Numbered from the stretch's first letter, positions 16,369 through 25,113 are shown. The stretch: DNA of 36,949 nucleotides from Mesorhizobium sp. (GCA_022833215.1 JAIPUZ010000010.1:1-36949); one strand, 5' to 3'. The notes: generated by a model from the sequence alone, not told the origin. Program-made: numbers and translations.

Positions 16369-16629
16369 TCAGACCGGGCATTGCGGCGGGATCGGGGGCG
16401 CTACCCAGCCCGTTCTGTGCGGAAGGGCCGCGCTGCGGGTTTCCGCAAGTGTGGCTTCGGCTCGCAAAAAGCCATCCGCGCCATCAAGTTGCAGATCCGG
16501 CCAGCCGATATCGTCCTGTATTTCCGGGGGCAGGGAAGCCAGAAGGCGAATGGTACGGACCTCCCTGCGCCGGATGCGGGCCAGTTCCACATAGTGTGCG
16601 ATGGCGTTGAAAATGCCGGTGCGGGACAT
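16369..16629 (-). CDS. DUF1127 domain protein
   Basis: An 86-aa protein. The DUF1127 (YjiS-like) core is seen as a run of basic residues leading into RTIRLLASLPPEIQDDIGWPD; the usual pattern is an Arg-rich helix followed by L-x-x-L-(D/P)-x-x-x-L-x-D-I-G. The ATG at 16629 is chosen because GGAAGGAG precedes it with 7-nt spacing. Short DUF1127 proteins in rhizobia and Agrobacterium have been linked to phosphate and carbon metabolism and to RNA turnover. The 30-residue tail after the motif is longer than in the minimal 47-aa forms. A perfect dyad lies about 50 bp upstream. Confidence 0.8.
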   Translation of the reverse strand: MSRTGIFNAIAHYVELARIRRREVRTIRLLASLPPEIQDDIGWPDLQLDGADGFLRAEATLAETRSAALPHRTGWVAPPIPPQCPV

Positions 16630-16673
16630 GGTCATTCTCCTTCCAAACTGTCGGAGGCACCATCGCACAGGTC

Positions 16674-16695
16674 TGCTGACAGCCTTCTGTCAGCA
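16674..16695. promoter_or_regulatory. Perfect dyad, candidate WYL-regulator operator (site B)
   Basis: TGCTGACAG-CCTT-CTGTCAGCA: 9-bp perfect arms around 4 bp, 45-66 bp upstream of the DUF1127 start. Read as CTGACA-N6-TGTCAG it has exactly the form of site A. It could also overlap the -35 region of the DUF1127 promoter. Confidence 0.65.
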
Positions 16696-16730
16696 ACGGA
16701 AAAGGTCGTGAGGCAGGCCGAAGAGCGTCC

Positions 16731-18497
16731 CTACAGTGGCCACACCAGCATGAGCATGGGAACGGCCACGAAGATCACCATGAAGGACAGCGGCAGGCCG
16801 AGGCGCGGATAATCCGAGAAGCGGTAGCCGCCGGGGCCCATGACCAGCGTGTTGCACTGGTGGCCGATGGGCGTGAGGAAATCGCAGCCGGCGCCGATGG
16901 CGACCGCCATCAGGAATGCCTCCGGCTTATAGCCCAGATTGGTGGCGAAGCCGGCAGCGATGGGCGCCATGACCAGAACCGTCGCGGCGTTGTTGAGGAA
17001 GGGCGTCACCATCATGGCGGCAATCAGCATCAGCGCCAGGGCGCCGTAGCCGGGCAGCATGTGGCCGAAATCGGCGAGCAGCGCCGCGATGACATCCGTC
17101 GCGCCGGTGGTCCGCAACGAGTCGCTGACCGGGATCAGGGCGGCGAGCATGACGAGGATCGGCCCGTCCAGCGAATCGTAGGCTTCGCGCAACGGAATGG
17201 CGCGGAACAGCACCATCGCCACAGCCGCGGCGAAGAAGGCGAGGGCGACCGGCAGCAGCCCGAGCGCAGTCGCGCCCATGGCGGCAACCAGGATCGACAC
17301 CGGCACCAGCCCCCGGCGCACGCTGCCCAGCAGCACCTGCCTTTCGGCAAGCGGCAGCAATTCGAAATCCTTGAGGAACTGCGGCAGGGTCTGGCTGTCG
17401 CCGCGCAGCATGACGATGTCGCCGAAATTGAGCGTGATGGTGCCGAGACGCTGGTCGAGCCGCTCGCCCTTGCGGGAGACGGCGAGCAGGCTCACATTGA
17501 AGCGGTCGTAGAGCATCAGGTGCTGGGCCGACCAGCCGATCAGGCTGGAATTCTTCGTCACAACCGCTTCGACGGCCATCGATTCCGGGTTCGTTCCCTT
17601 GCCGCGTCCGGCCCCGACATGGAGCTTGGCCTGCGCGACGAGGCGGTCGAGGGCTTCCTGCCTGCCTTCGATCAGGACCACATCGTCCTCGCGCAATATG
17701 GCGTCCGGCAGCGGGGCGATGCGCAGGCTTCCTTCCCGCAAGATGGCGGTGATGGCGGCCTCGCCGGCGGAGATCCTGAGCAGCGCGGAGAGCGGCTTGC
17801 CGGCGACGGTGGATTCCGCTGTGATGCGCGCCTCGGCGGAATAGCTCTCCATGGCAAGCGCGGCATTGAGGCCATTGTCGTTGCGCTCGCGCGAGGGCAC
17901 CAGAAAGTGGAACAGCGTGAGGAACAGGCATCCCGCCGCCGTCAGCGCAAGCCCCACGGGCGTGAAGTCGAACATGGAAAAAGCGGTGCCTGTCAGGTCT
18001 TCGCGCAGGCGTGAAACCACGACATTGGGCGAGGTGCCGATCTGCGTCATCAGGCCGCCGAGCAGGGATGCGAAGGCCATCGGCATCAGGAAGACGGAGG
18101 GCGAAACGCCGGAGCGGCGGGCGAACTGGAACGCGATGGGGATCATGATCGCCAGCGCGCCGATGTTCTTCACGAAGGCGGAAAGCACGGCGACGGTGAT
18201 CACCAGCAGGGCAAGCTGGGCGCGCACCGAACCGACGCCGGGCGCATAGCGCTGCAAGGCATATTCCATGATGCCGCTGCGCGCCACGCCGGCGCTGACC
18301 AGCAGCGCGCTGCCGACGATGATGACGATGTCGTCGCTGAACCCGGAAAACGCCTCTCCGAACGGCACGACGCCAACGGCCACTGCCGCGAGCAGAGATA
18401 ACGCCGCGACCAGATCGTAGCGCAGGCGACCCCATATGAAGGCCGCCATCATCAGCACGATGACTGCAAACGACAGGATCTGGGGCAATGTCAGCAT
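16731..18497 (-). CDS. SLC13 family permease with two TrkA-C (RCK_C) domains
   Basis: Inner-membrane anion transporter of 588 aa from the DASS/CitM-like superfamily. Transmembrane segments at the N-terminus (LPQILSFAVIVLMMAAFIWG onward) include the conserved loop GLMTQIGTSPNVVVSRL. Two hydrophilic RCK_C modules follow in the middle: RITAESTVAGKPLSALL to VVLIEGRQEALDRL, and EAVVTKNSSLIGWSAQ to DIVMLRGDSQTLPQF. A second set of membrane helices ends with GAGCDFLTPIGHQCNTLVMGPGGYRFSDY. I start at the ATG at 18497; an upstream frame to 18584 would run through the terminator hairpin of prpE. Proteins of this layout carry sulfate or dicarboxylates; the substrate here is open. Confidence 0.88.
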   Translation of the reverse strand: MLTLPQILSFAVIVLMMAAFIWGRLRYDLVAALSLLAAVAVGVVPFGEAFSGFSDDIVIIVGSALLVSAGVARSGIMEYALQRYAPGVGSVRAQLALLVITVAVLSAFVKNIGALAIMIPIAFQFARRSGVSPSVFLMPMAFASLLGGLMTQIGTSPNVVVSRLREDLTGTAFSMFDFTPVGLALTAAGCLFLTLFHFLVPSRERNDNGLNAALAMESYSAEARITAESTVAGKPLSALLRISAGEAAITAILREGSLRIAPLPDAILREDDVVLIEGRQEALDRLVAQAKLHVGAGRGKGTNPESMAVEAVVTKNSSLIGWSAQHLMLYDRFNVSLLAVSRKGERLDQRLGTITLNFGDIVMLRGDSQTLPQFLKDFELLPLAERQVLLGSVRRGLVPVSILVAAMGATALGLLPVALAFFAAAVAMVLFRAIPLREAYDSLDGPILVMLAALIPVSDSLRTTGATDVIAALLADFGHMLPGYGALALMLIAAMMVTPFLNNAATVLVMAPIAAGFATNLGYKPEAFLMAVAIGAGCDFLTPIGHQCNTLVMGPGGYRFSDYPRLGLPLSFMVIFVAVPMLMLVWPL

Positions 18498-18511
18498 GGT
18501 TTTTCCCGATT

Positions 18512-18539
18512 TCAAAGAAAAACGCCGCATAGCGGCGTT
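18512..18539 (-). terminator. Intrinsic terminator of prpE
   Basis: On the minus strand AACGCCGC-TAT-GCGGCGTT (18521-18539, 8-bp stem) is followed by TTTCTTT. It lies 59 nt after the prpE stop and before the SLC13 permease start, so the two are separate units. Confidence 0.82.
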
Positions 18540-18597
18540 GTTCCATCCGAACAGGGAAAGATTATGCTGCGATGCCCATGTCAAGCGGCATCATGTT

Positions 18598-20505
18598 TCA
18601 ATGGCTGATCCCGCGCGCCCTGAGCACGGCGTCGATCTCGTCGAGAACGGCCGGATCGTCTATGGTTGCGGGCATCTTCCAGTCCTGCCGGTCGGCGATC
18701 TTCTGCATGGTGGCGCGCAGCACCTTGCCCGATCGCGTTTTCGGCAGCCGCTTGATGGTCAGCACCGTCTTGAAAGCGGCAACCGGCCCGATGCGTTCGC
18801 GCACCAGCGTCACCACCTCCTTCTCGATGACGGCGGTGTCGCGCGCGACGCCGGCATTGAGCACCACGAAACCGAGCGGCGCCTGTCCTTTCAGCGAATC
18901 GGCAATGCCGATGACCGCGCATTCGGCGACGTCGGGATGGGCGGCCAGCACCTCCTCCATTGCGCCCGTGGACAGACGGTGGCCGGCGACATTGATGATG
19001 TCGTCGGTGCGCGCCATGACGAAAAGATAGCCGTCCTCGTCGAGAATGCCGGCGTCGGCGGTGTTGTAGAAGCCCGGGAAGGCATCGAGATAGGATTTGC
19101 GGAACCGTTCGTCAGCCTCCCACAGCGTGGGCAGGCAGCCCGGCGGCAGAGGCAGTTTGAGCACCACGTTGCCAAGCGTGCCGGCGGGAACCTCATGGCC
19201 CTCGTCATCCAGCACGCGGATGTCATAGCCGGGCATCGGAACGCCGGGTGATCCGTATTTGACCGGAAGCATGCCGAGGCCGACCGGGTTCTGGGTGATC
19301 GGCGCGCCGGTCTCCGTCTGCCACCAGTGGTCGATGACCGGGATGCCGAGGCGCTGCTCGGCCCATTTGATGGTCTCGGGATCGGCGCGCTCGCCGGCCA
19401 GGAACAGCGTGCGGAAGGTCGACAGATCGTATTTGCCGATGAACTCCCCCTGCGGATCCTGCCCCTTGATGGCGCGGAAAGCGGTCGGCGCAGTGAACAG
19501 GGCCACGACGCCATGATCGGAAATGACGCGCCAGTAGGTGCCGGCGTCGGGCGTGCCGACGGGCTTGCCCTCGAACATCACCGTTGTGCAGCCTTGCAGC
19601 AGCGGCGCATAGACGATGTAGGAATGGCCGACCACCCAGCCGACGTCGGAAGCGGCCCAGAACACCTCGCCCGGCCTGACGCCGAACTCGTTCTCCATGG
19701 TCCATTTCAGCATGACCATATGGCCGCCATTGTCGCGCACCACGCCCTTGGGCTGGCCGGTGGTGCCGGAGGTGTAGAGTACATAGAGCGGATCGGTGGC
19801 GGCGACCGGCACGCAGGCCACCTCCGTGCCCGCCTCCTTTTCCCGTGCCACTGCCTCGGCATAGTCGATGTCGCGGCCTGCGATAAGGTCGCAGGCAAGC
19901 TGCTCGCGCTGGAAGACGACGCAGTGCTGCGGGCGGTGTTCGGAAAGCTCGATCGCCTCGTCGAGCAGCGGCTTGTAGGCGACGACACGGTTGGGCTCCA
20001 GACCGCAGGAGGCGGAAATGACCAGCTTCGGTCGCGCGTCGTCGATGCGGGTGGCCAGCTCGCGGGCGGCGAAGCCGCCGAAGACGACCGAATGGATGGC
20101 GCCGAGGCGGGCGCATGCCAGCATCGCCACGGCGGCCTCGGGGATCATCGGCATGTAGATGATGACGCGGTCGCCCTTTGTCACGCCATGCCTGGAAAGC
20201 ACCGCCGCGAGGGCGATGACTTCGCGAAGCAGCCCGGCATAGGTCAGGCTTCGTTTCGTGCCGGTGATGGCGCTGTCATGGATCAGGGCGATCTGTTCGG
20301 CGCGGCCGTCGGCGACATGACGGTCCAGCGCATTGTGGCAGGTGTTGCAGGATGCGCCGGTGAACCATCGGCCATAGATGCCTTCGTTCGGGTCGAACAC
20401 CCTGTCGCAAGGCTCGAACCAGTCGATGGCACGGGCCGCCTCCGCCCAGAATGCTTCCGGGTCCCGCTTCCATTGCGCGTAGACCTCATGATAACGCGAT
20501 ACCAT
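18598..20505 (-). CDS. prpE: Propionyl-CoA synthetase
   Basis: AMP-forming ligase (635 aa) that converts propionate, ATP and CoA to propionyl-CoA. It begins in the PrpE manner (SRYHEVYAQWKRDPEAFW) with an ACAS_N segment. It has the P-loop YTSGTTGQPKG, the stretch DVGWVVGHSYIVYAPLLQG, the adenylation motif WWQTETGAPITQNP and, near the C-terminus, the catalytic lysine motif KTRSGKVLR. The ATG at 20505 has GAGGAG 1 nt before it and GGAGGG further up. No other propionate-catabolism genes are nearby. It is the only acyl-CoA synthetase in the window and is too PrpE-like to be the missing aryl-CoA ligase of the left-hand operon. Confidence 0.93.
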   Translation of the reverse strand: MVSRYHEVYAQWKRDPEAFWAEAARAIDWFEPCDRVFDPNEGIYGRWFTGASCNTCHNALDRHVADGRAEQIALIHDSAITGTKRSLTYAGLLREVIALAAVLSRHGVTKGDRVIIYMPMIPEAAVAMLACARLGAIHSVVFGGFAARELATRIDDARPKLVISASCGLEPNRVVAYKPLLDEAIELSEHRPQHCVVFQREQLACDLIAGRDIDYAEAVAREKEAGTEVACVPVAATDPLYVLYTSGTTGQPKGVVRDNGGHMVMLKWTMENEFGVRPGEVFWAASDVGWVVGHSYIVYAPLLQGCTTVMFEGKPVGTPDAGTYWRVISDHGVVALFTAPTAFRAIKGQDPQGEFIGKYDLSTFRTLFLAGERADPETIKWAEQRLGIPVIDHWWQTETGAPITQNPVGLGMLPVKYGSPGVPMPGYDIRVLDDEGHEVPAGTLGNVVLKLPLPPGCLPTLWEADERFRKSYLDAFPGFYNTADAGILDEDGYLFVMARTDDIINVAGHRLSTGAMEEVLAAHPDVAECAVIGIADSLKGQAPLGFVVLNAGVARDTAVIEKEVVTLVRERIGPVAAFKTVLTIKRLPKTRSGKVLRATMQKIADRQDWKMPATIDDPAVLDEIDAVLRARGISH

Positions 20506-20560
20506 GCTCCTCAACCCTCCCAATTCTCCTCGGCAGGGTTGTAACCCCTGAGAAACGGAG

Positions 20561-20588
20561 CGTCCATCTGACTAAGGGCCAATGGACG
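20561..20588. promoter_or_regulatory. Inverted repeat upstream of prpE
   Basis: CGTCCAT (20561-20567) and ATGGACG (20582-20588), 7-bp arms with a 14-bp spacer, 56-83 bp upstream of the prpE start. A shorter dyad GGGTT-GT-AACCC lies at 20536-20547. Either may be an operator or part of the prpE leader; no promoter is obvious. Confidence 0.35.
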
Positions 20589-20644
20589 GACTGCCGCAGG
20601 GGCGGGGTCTTTGACAGAAACGGACGGGGCTGCTCAAACGGCGC

Positions 20645-20806
20645 ATGACAAAGATCCTCGCTTTCCTGATCCTCGCCATGATGGTGGTCCATCTCGTCAA
20701 GCCGCTCGGCCTGCCGGGCCTGAAGCGGCGGGCGGATTTCTGGAAGCTTGCGGTGCTGGCGCTCGGGCTGATGGCACTGGCCGCCGCGGCCAGCCACGGG
20801 CGTTGA
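20645..20806 (+). CDS. Small membrane protein, 53 aa
   Basis: ATG at 20645, TGA at 20804-20806. Two hydrophobic helices (TKILAFLILAMMVVHLV and WKLAVLALGLMALAAAA) flank a short basic loop KPLGLPGLKRRADF. The pattern matches, as far as I recall, small conserved hypothetical proteins of Rhizobiales. The frame has good alphaproteobacterial codon use, but no strong Shine-Dalgarno sequence; a TTGACA element lies at 20611-20616. It is divergent from prpE. Function unknown. Confidence 0.6.
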   Translation: MTKILAFLILAMMVVHLVKPLGLPGLKRRADFWKLAVLALGLMALAAAASHGR

Positions 20807-21032
20807 ACGCAAACATCAGGCCACCCCCGTGACAAAGCCTGCGGAATGGTGTATCGCCCCCGCCTGATCGGAGGAATGGGTCTTCCGGTCCGGGTCACCC
20901 GTCAATCAAAGACGGTGTAGCCGCCCCTGCCGAAGGTCTTGAAGGACTGACGGCATAGTCCAGCGGTCGGGATACTGCTGCGGCGAGTGCAGGGCGCTCT
21001 GGCTGTCGCAAGAACAAGAAGTGGATTTGAAG

Positions 21033-21566
21033 ATGGATATCATCCGTCAGCTCGAGGCCGAGCAGGCCGCCAGGATCGAAGAAAAGCGCAAGCTGCCCGA
21101 GTTCCAGCCCGGTGACACCGTGCGCGTCAACGTGCGCATCACCGAAGGCACCCGCACCCGCGTGCAGGCCTATGAGGGCGTCGTCATCGCCCGCTCCGGT
21201 TCGGGCCTGAACGAGAATTTCACCGTCCGCAAGATTTCCTACGGCGAGGGCGTGGAGCGCGTGTTCCCGGTCTATTCGCCGATGGTCGAGGGCGTCGACG
21301 TCGTGCGCCGCGGCAAGGTGCGCCGCGCCAAGCTCTACTACCTGCGTGATCGTCGCGGCAAGTCGGCGCGCATCTCCGAGAACACCGGCGTTCGCGCCCG
21401 CAAGCTGAACGAGGCCGAGCGCGAGGCGCTGAACGCCGAGAAGGCCCGCATCGAGGCCGAGAAGATCGCCGCCGCCGAGGCGCTGGCTGCCGAGAAGGCC
21501 GCTCAGGAAGCCGCCGAGAAGGCCGCTGCCGAGAAGGCTGCCGCCGAGGCCGCTTCGGCCGAATAA
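21033..21566 (+). CDS. rplS: 50S ribosomal protein L19 with Ala/Glu/Lys-rich tail
   Basis: L19 sits at the interface of the two ribosomal subunits. The 177-aa product starts [15 protein letters not shown] (ATG at 21033; a GTG at 21021 would add four residues). It has the conserved core [60 protein letters not shown] and [23 protein letters not shown]. After about residue 128 comes a tail of some 50 residues, almost all Ala, Glu and Lys in near-repeats (AEKxAA), absent from E. coli L19 (about 115 aa) and probably a helix or coiled coil. trmD, rimM and rpsP, its common neighbours, are not in the window. A strong terminator follows. Confidence 0.97.
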   Translation: MDIIRQLEAEQAARIEEKRKLPEFQPGDTVRVNVRITEGTRTRVQAYEGVVIARSGSGLNENFTVRKISYGEGVERVFPVYSPMVEGVDVVRRGKVRRAKLYYLRDRRGKSARISENTGVRARKLNEAEREALNAEKARIEAEKIAAAEALAAEKAAQEAAEKAAAEKAAAEAASAE

Positions 21567-21590
21567 GCAGCCTTTGGCAAGAAATACCGG

Positions 21591-21615
21591 AAAGGCGGCT
21601 TCGGCCGCCTTTTTC
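21591..21615 (+). terminator. Intrinsic terminator of rplS
   Basis: AAAGGCGGC-TTCG-GCCGCCTTT (9-bp stem, stable TTCG tetraloop) running into TTTTT, 25 nt after the stop. Confidence 0.93.
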
Positions 21616-21677
21616 GTTGGTTGCAAGGTGCGTTGCGCCGGATAAACTCCCCGCCTGCAAGGGAGAGGAGTGTCATC

Positions 21678-22487
21678 GTGAAGCATCGCATGTCGAACAC
21701 CGGACTTTTTCTGGCCGGCCTGCTGGCCTTTGTGCTGGTGCCGTTCGCAGCCTCTGCCGAGGCGCTGCCGGATCTGGGCGGGCGCAAGGTCGTGGTGGTG
21801 ACGGAGAACGCCTATCCGCCCCTCCAGTTCGTCGATCCCAGAACCGGCGAGCAGAAGGGCTGGGAATATGACGCGATGGACGAGATCGCAAAGCGGCTCA
21901 ATTTCGCTGTCGAATACCGCAACGCCTCATGGGACGTGATGATCCAGGCGGTGGCCGACAGCCAGTACGACATCGGCATGAACGGCATCACCATCAACGA
22001 CGAACGCAGGGCCAAGATCGATTTCTCCGCTCCCTATATGCGTTCCGAACAGTTCATGCTGGTGCGCGCCGACGAGAGCCGTTTCACCGATGCGCCGAGC
22101 TTCGCTGCCTTTTCGGACGGCCTGATCGGCGCCCAGCCCGGCACGACGCCCTTCTACACCACCGTCTACAGCGTGCTGGACGGCAATGAGCAGAACCCGC
22201 GCATCAAGCTGTTCGAGACTTTCGGCGCCACCATTCTGGCGCTGATCTCGGGCGATATCGATGCCGTGCTCACCGACGGAACGGCCGGCGAAGGCTATGT
22301 CGAATCCTCCGGTGGCGGGCTGAAGTTGATCGGCGGGCCGCTCGGCTCCGAGGATTTCGGCTTCATCTTCGCCAGGGGGTCCGATCTGATCGCGCCGGTG
22401 AATGCGGCCATCGCCGAAATGAAGGCGGATGGCACCCTGGAGAAGCTGACCGTCAAGTGGTTCCGCGACTACAAGATGGGCGAATAG
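21678..22487 (+). CDS. Amino-acid ABC transporter substrate-binding protein
   Basis: Periplasmic binding protein of the SBP_bac_3 family, 269 aa. I start at GTG 21678 because GAGAGGAG lies 7 nt before it; the protein then opens with a Sec signal (basic start, GLFLAGLLAFVLVPF core, ASA cleavage before EALPDLGG). Family marks are VTENAYPPLQFVDPRTGEQKGWEYDAMDEIAKRL, YDIGMNGITINDERRAKIDFSAPYM, and the C-terminal NAAIAEMKADGTLEKLTVKWF. It is followed by a permease but no ATPase. The ligand is probably a polar or acidic amino acid, which the sequence alone does not settle. Confidence 0.9.
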   Translation: MKHRMSNTGLFLAGLLAFVLVPFAASAEALPDLGGRKVVVVTENAYPPLQFVDPRTGEQKGWEYDAMDEIAKRLNFAVEYRNASWDVMIQAVADSQYDIGMNGITINDERRAKIDFSAPYMRSEQFMLVRADESRFTDAPSFAAFSDGLIGAQPGTTPFYTTVYSVLDGNEQNPRIKLFETFGATILALISGDIDAVLTDGTAGEGYVESSGGGLKLIGGPLGSEDFGFIFARGSDLIAPVNAAIAEMKADGTLEKLTVKWFRDYKMGE

Positions 22488-22490
22488 GCG

Positions 22491-22505
22491 ACGCTGGGGC
22501 AGCGT
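22491..22505 (+). other. Hairpin between binding protein and permease
   Basis: ACGCTG-GGG-CAGCGT, a perfect 6-bp stem starting 3 nt after the binding-protein stop, without a T-run. Its position suggests 3'-end protection or mild attenuation. Confidence 0.45.
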
Positions 22506-22593
22506 GCGCGGCAAGGCTTTTGCCGGCGGCGCTCTGGCCGGGAAGGCGGGAAGGGGTGTAGGAAGCCTTTCCCGAAACAGCCCGAGCTTCTTC

Positions 22594-23409
22594 ATGCAGT
22601 CTCCCAAACGCGTCAGGAAAGCCGATTTCCCGTGGTGGCTGGTGGCGGCTTGCGCGCTTGCGCTGGCTGCCGGCCTCGCCATCGCGGCAAACGATGTCTA
22701 TGCGCAGGTCTTCGCCACTGTCTCCAGGGGCGTCGGCATCACCGTTTTCGTCACGCTGGTGGCCTTCGTGCTGGCCTCGGCAGCGGGGCTCGGCATCGCG
22801 CTGATGGCGCTGTCGTCATCGCTGTGGCTGAGGCAGGCGGCGCGTTTCTATGTCGAGATCATCCGCGGCGTGCCGATGCTGGTGCTGCTGTTCTGGGTCG
22901 CGTTCGTCGGCGCGCCTGCGCTTGTGGCTGGATGGAATTGGGTGACGCTGCCTTTGCAGGATGCGGGCCTGCTGGCGCCCGCCATGGTCCGCGACGTCTC
23001 GTTGCTGTGGCGCGCCATCCTGGCGCTGGCCCTCGGCTATTCGGCCTTCATCGCGGAGGTGTTCCGGGCGGGCATCCAGTCGGTCGATTCCGGGCAGGTC
23101 GAGGCGGCGCAGGCGCTGGGGCTGACGCGCATCCAGCGCTTCCGGCTGATCGTGCTGCCGCAGGCGATCCGCACCATATTGCCGCCGCTCGGCAACGACT
23201 TCATCGCCATGGTCAAGGACAGCTCGCTGGTATCGGTGCTGGGCGTCGCCGACATCACGCAGATGGCCAAGATCTATGCGTCCGGTTCGTTCCGCTTTTT
23301 CGAGACCTATTCCATCGTGGCCTACATCTACCTCATCCTTACCGTTGGACTGTCGATGGCGCTGCGGGGGCTGGAGCAACGCATGCGCCGCAGCCACGCG
23401 CGCGACTGA
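22594..23409 (+). CDS. Amino-acid ABC transporter permease (HisM/GlnP type)
   Basis: Inner-membrane permease, 271 aa, with membrane segments from about residue 15 (PWWLVAACALALAAGLAIAA). The family signature is strong: VEIIRGVPMLVLLFWVAF, GYSAFIAEVFRAGIQSVDSGQVEAAQALGLTRIQRFRLIVLPQAIRTILPPLGNDFIAMVKDSSLVSVLGV. ATG at 22594 gives a normal length but has no clear Shine-Dalgarno; the frame is open back to 22504. It lies 106 nt after the binding protein. No ATP-binding gene or second permease follows, so the ATPase must be shared from elsewhere. Confidence 0.9.
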   Translation: MQSPKRVRKADFPWWLVAACALALAAGLAIAANDVYAQVFATVSRGVGITVFVTLVAFVLASAAGLGIALMALSSSLWLRQAARFYVEIIRGVPMLVLLFWVAFVGAPALVAGWNWVTLPLQDAGLLAPAMVRDVSLLWRAILALALGYSAFIAEVFRAGIQSVDSGQVEAAQALGLTRIQRFRLIVLPQAIRTILPPLGNDFIAMVKDSSLVSVLGVADITQMAKIYASGSFRFFETYSIVAYIYLILTVGLSMALRGLEQRMRRSHARD

Positions 23410-23651
23410 CAGACGCACCGCTTGCGCGGCGATTGCCGTACCGGCAAAAGATTGGTATCTGTGGGGCGATGGAAGAACTGTTTGGAGACCCGTGCTACAA
23501 AGGGTTCGTGCTGCAGGACAAGAAGCGCCTGCCGGCACGGTTCTTTGCGTGGGTCTCAGGCTCGGCGACCAGCCGACTTCGCTAGAGCGCGCCTGATCGC
23601 CATCGGCCCGATCTGAGGGCCTTCCTTTCCATTATCGACGGATTTACGCAA
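23410..23651. other. Intergenic region before leuC
   Basis: 242 nt. It holds a small hairpin TTGCCG-TAC-CGGCAA (23433-23447) and an open frame of 38 codons (23469-23585). The peptide has no leucine run, so it is not a leucine attenuator leader. No clear promoter is seen; a small RNA cannot be excluded. Confidence 0.4.
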
Positions 23652-25061
23652 ATGAGCGCACCGCGCACCCTCTACGACAAGATTTTCGACGATCACGTGG
23701 TCGACCGTCAGGACGACGGCACCTGCCTGCTCTACATCGACCGCCATCTCGTGCATGAAGTGACCAGCCCGCAGGCCTTCGAAGGGCTGCGCATGGCCGG
23801 CCGCAAGGTCCGCCATCCCGAGCGGACGCTGGCGGTGGTCGACCACAACGTGCCGACCTCGCCCGACCGCGTCAACGGCATCAAGAACGAGGAAAGCCGC
23901 ATCCAGGTCGAGGCTCTTGCCCGCAACGCCGCCGACTTCGGCGTTGAGTACTATTCCGAGAAGGATCGCCGGCAGGGCATCGTCCACATCATCGGCCCCG
24001 AGCAGGGCTTCACCCTGCCGGGGATGACCATCGTGTGCGGCGACAGCCACACCTCCACGCATGGCGCGTTCGGCGCGCTGGCGCATGGCATCGGCACCTC
24101 TGAGGTCGAGCATGTGCTGGCCACCCAGACGCTGATCCAGAAGAAGGCGAAGAACATGCTGGTGCGTGTCGACGGCCAGTTGCCGGCCGGCGTCACCGCC
24201 AAGGACATCATCCTCGCCATCATCGGCGAGATCGGCACCGCCGGCGGCACCGGCTACGTCATCGAATATGCCGGCGAGGCGATCCGCTCGCTGTCGATGG
24301 AAGGCCGCATGACGGTTTGCAACATGTCGATCGAAGGCGGCGCCCGTGCCGGACTGATCGCGCCCGACGAGACGACCTTCGCCTATGTGAAGGACAAGCC
24401 GCGCGCGCCCACGGGGCAGGCATGGGACATGGCGCTCGACTACTGGAAGACGCTCAGGACCGACGAGGGCGCGCACTACGACAAGGTCGTCGTGCTCGAC
24501 GCAGCCTCGCTGCCGCCGATCGTCACCTGGGGTTCGTCGCCGGAAGATGTGGTGTCCGTCACCGGGACGGTTCCCGATCCGGAGCTGATAGAGGACGAGA
24601 CCAAGCGCAACTCCAAGAAGCGGGCGCTGGAATATATGGGGCTTACGGCCGGAACGAAGATCACCGACATCGAGATCGACCGTGTGTTCATCGGCTCCTG
24701 CACCAACGGCCGCATCGAGGATCTGCGCGCAGTGGCAGAGGTTGCCAGAGGCAAGCACGTCAATCCGCGCGTCAATGCCATGATCGTTCCGGGCTCGGGT
24801 CTCGTGAAGGCGCAGGCCGAGGCCGAAGGGCTCGACAAGATCTTCATCGAGGCGGGTTTCGACTGGCGCGAGCCGGGCTGCTCCATGTGCCTTGCCATGA
24901 ACGACGACCGCCTGAGCCCCTACGAGCGCTGCGCCTCGACCTCGAACCGCAATTTCGAGGGCCGTCAGGGTTTCAAGGGCCGCACCCATCTGGTGTCGCC
25001 GGCCATGGCGGCGGCTGCGGCCATCGCCGGTCACTTCGTGGATATCCGCGACTGGCAATAA
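23652..25061 (+). CDS. leuC: 3-isopropylmalate dehydratase large subunit
   Basis: With LeuD it isomerises 2-isopropylmalate to 3-isopropylmalate in leucine biosynthesis, using a [4Fe-4S] cluster. 469 aa is the normal length. The cluster cysteines are visible: C350 in [12 protein letters not shown], and C410 and C413 in [10 protein letters not shown]. Other family segments are [40 protein letters not shown], the substrate motif [10 protein letters not shown] and TASLVSPAMA-like [13 protein letters not shown]. leuD is not in the window. It ends 28 nt before a strong terminator. Confidence 0.98.
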   Translation: MSAPRTLYDKIFDDHVVDRQDDGTCLLYIDRHLVHEVTSPQAFEGLRMAGRKVRHPERTLAVVDHNVPTSPDRVNGIKNEESRIQVEALARNAADFGVEYYSEKDRRQGIVHIIGPEQGFTLPGMTIVCGDSHTSTHGAFGALAHGIGTSEVEHVLATQTLIQKKAKNMLVRVDGQLPAGVTAKDIILAIIGEIGTAGGTGYVIEYAGEAIRSLSMEGRMTVCNMSIEGGARAGLIAPDETTFAYVKDKPRAPTGQAWDMALDYWKTLRTDEGAHYDKVVVLDAASLPPIVTWGSSPEDVVSVTGTVPDPELIEDETKRNSKKRALEYMGLTAGTKITDIEIDRVFIGSCTNGRIEDLRAVAEVARGKHVNPRVNAMIVPGSGLVKAQAEAEGLDKIFIEAGFDWREPGCSMCLAMNDDRLSPYERCASTSNRNFEGRQGFKGRTHLVSPAMAAAAAIAGHFVDIRDWQ

Positions 25062-25088
25062 GGGACGATCGTCGCCGGTCCCGGAAAG

Positions 25089-25113
25089 GCCCCGCGCCAT
25101 CGCGGGGCTTTTT
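25089..25113 (+). terminator. Intrinsic terminator of leuC
   Basis: GCCCCGCG-CCAT-CGCGGGGC (8-bp GC stem) followed by TTTTT, preceded by AAAG. It lies between the convergent leuC and hypothetical-protein genes. Confidence 0.93.

Noticed and set aside
16136-16594. Open frames on both strands in the WYL/DUF1127 spacer
   Set aside because: Low-complexity products without family resemblance or ribosome-binding sites; only the DUF1127 frame has a recognisable motif.
18598-20505. prpE as the CoA ligase for the aromatic operon
   Set aside because: Its N-terminus and motifs are those of propionyl-CoA synthetase, and it is on the other strand in a separate transcription unit.
23469-23585. A 38-codon frame upstream of leuC, considered as a leader peptide
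   Set aside because: It contains only three scattered leucine codons, has a weak ribosome-binding site and no terminator/antiterminator structure, so leucine attenuation is not supported.
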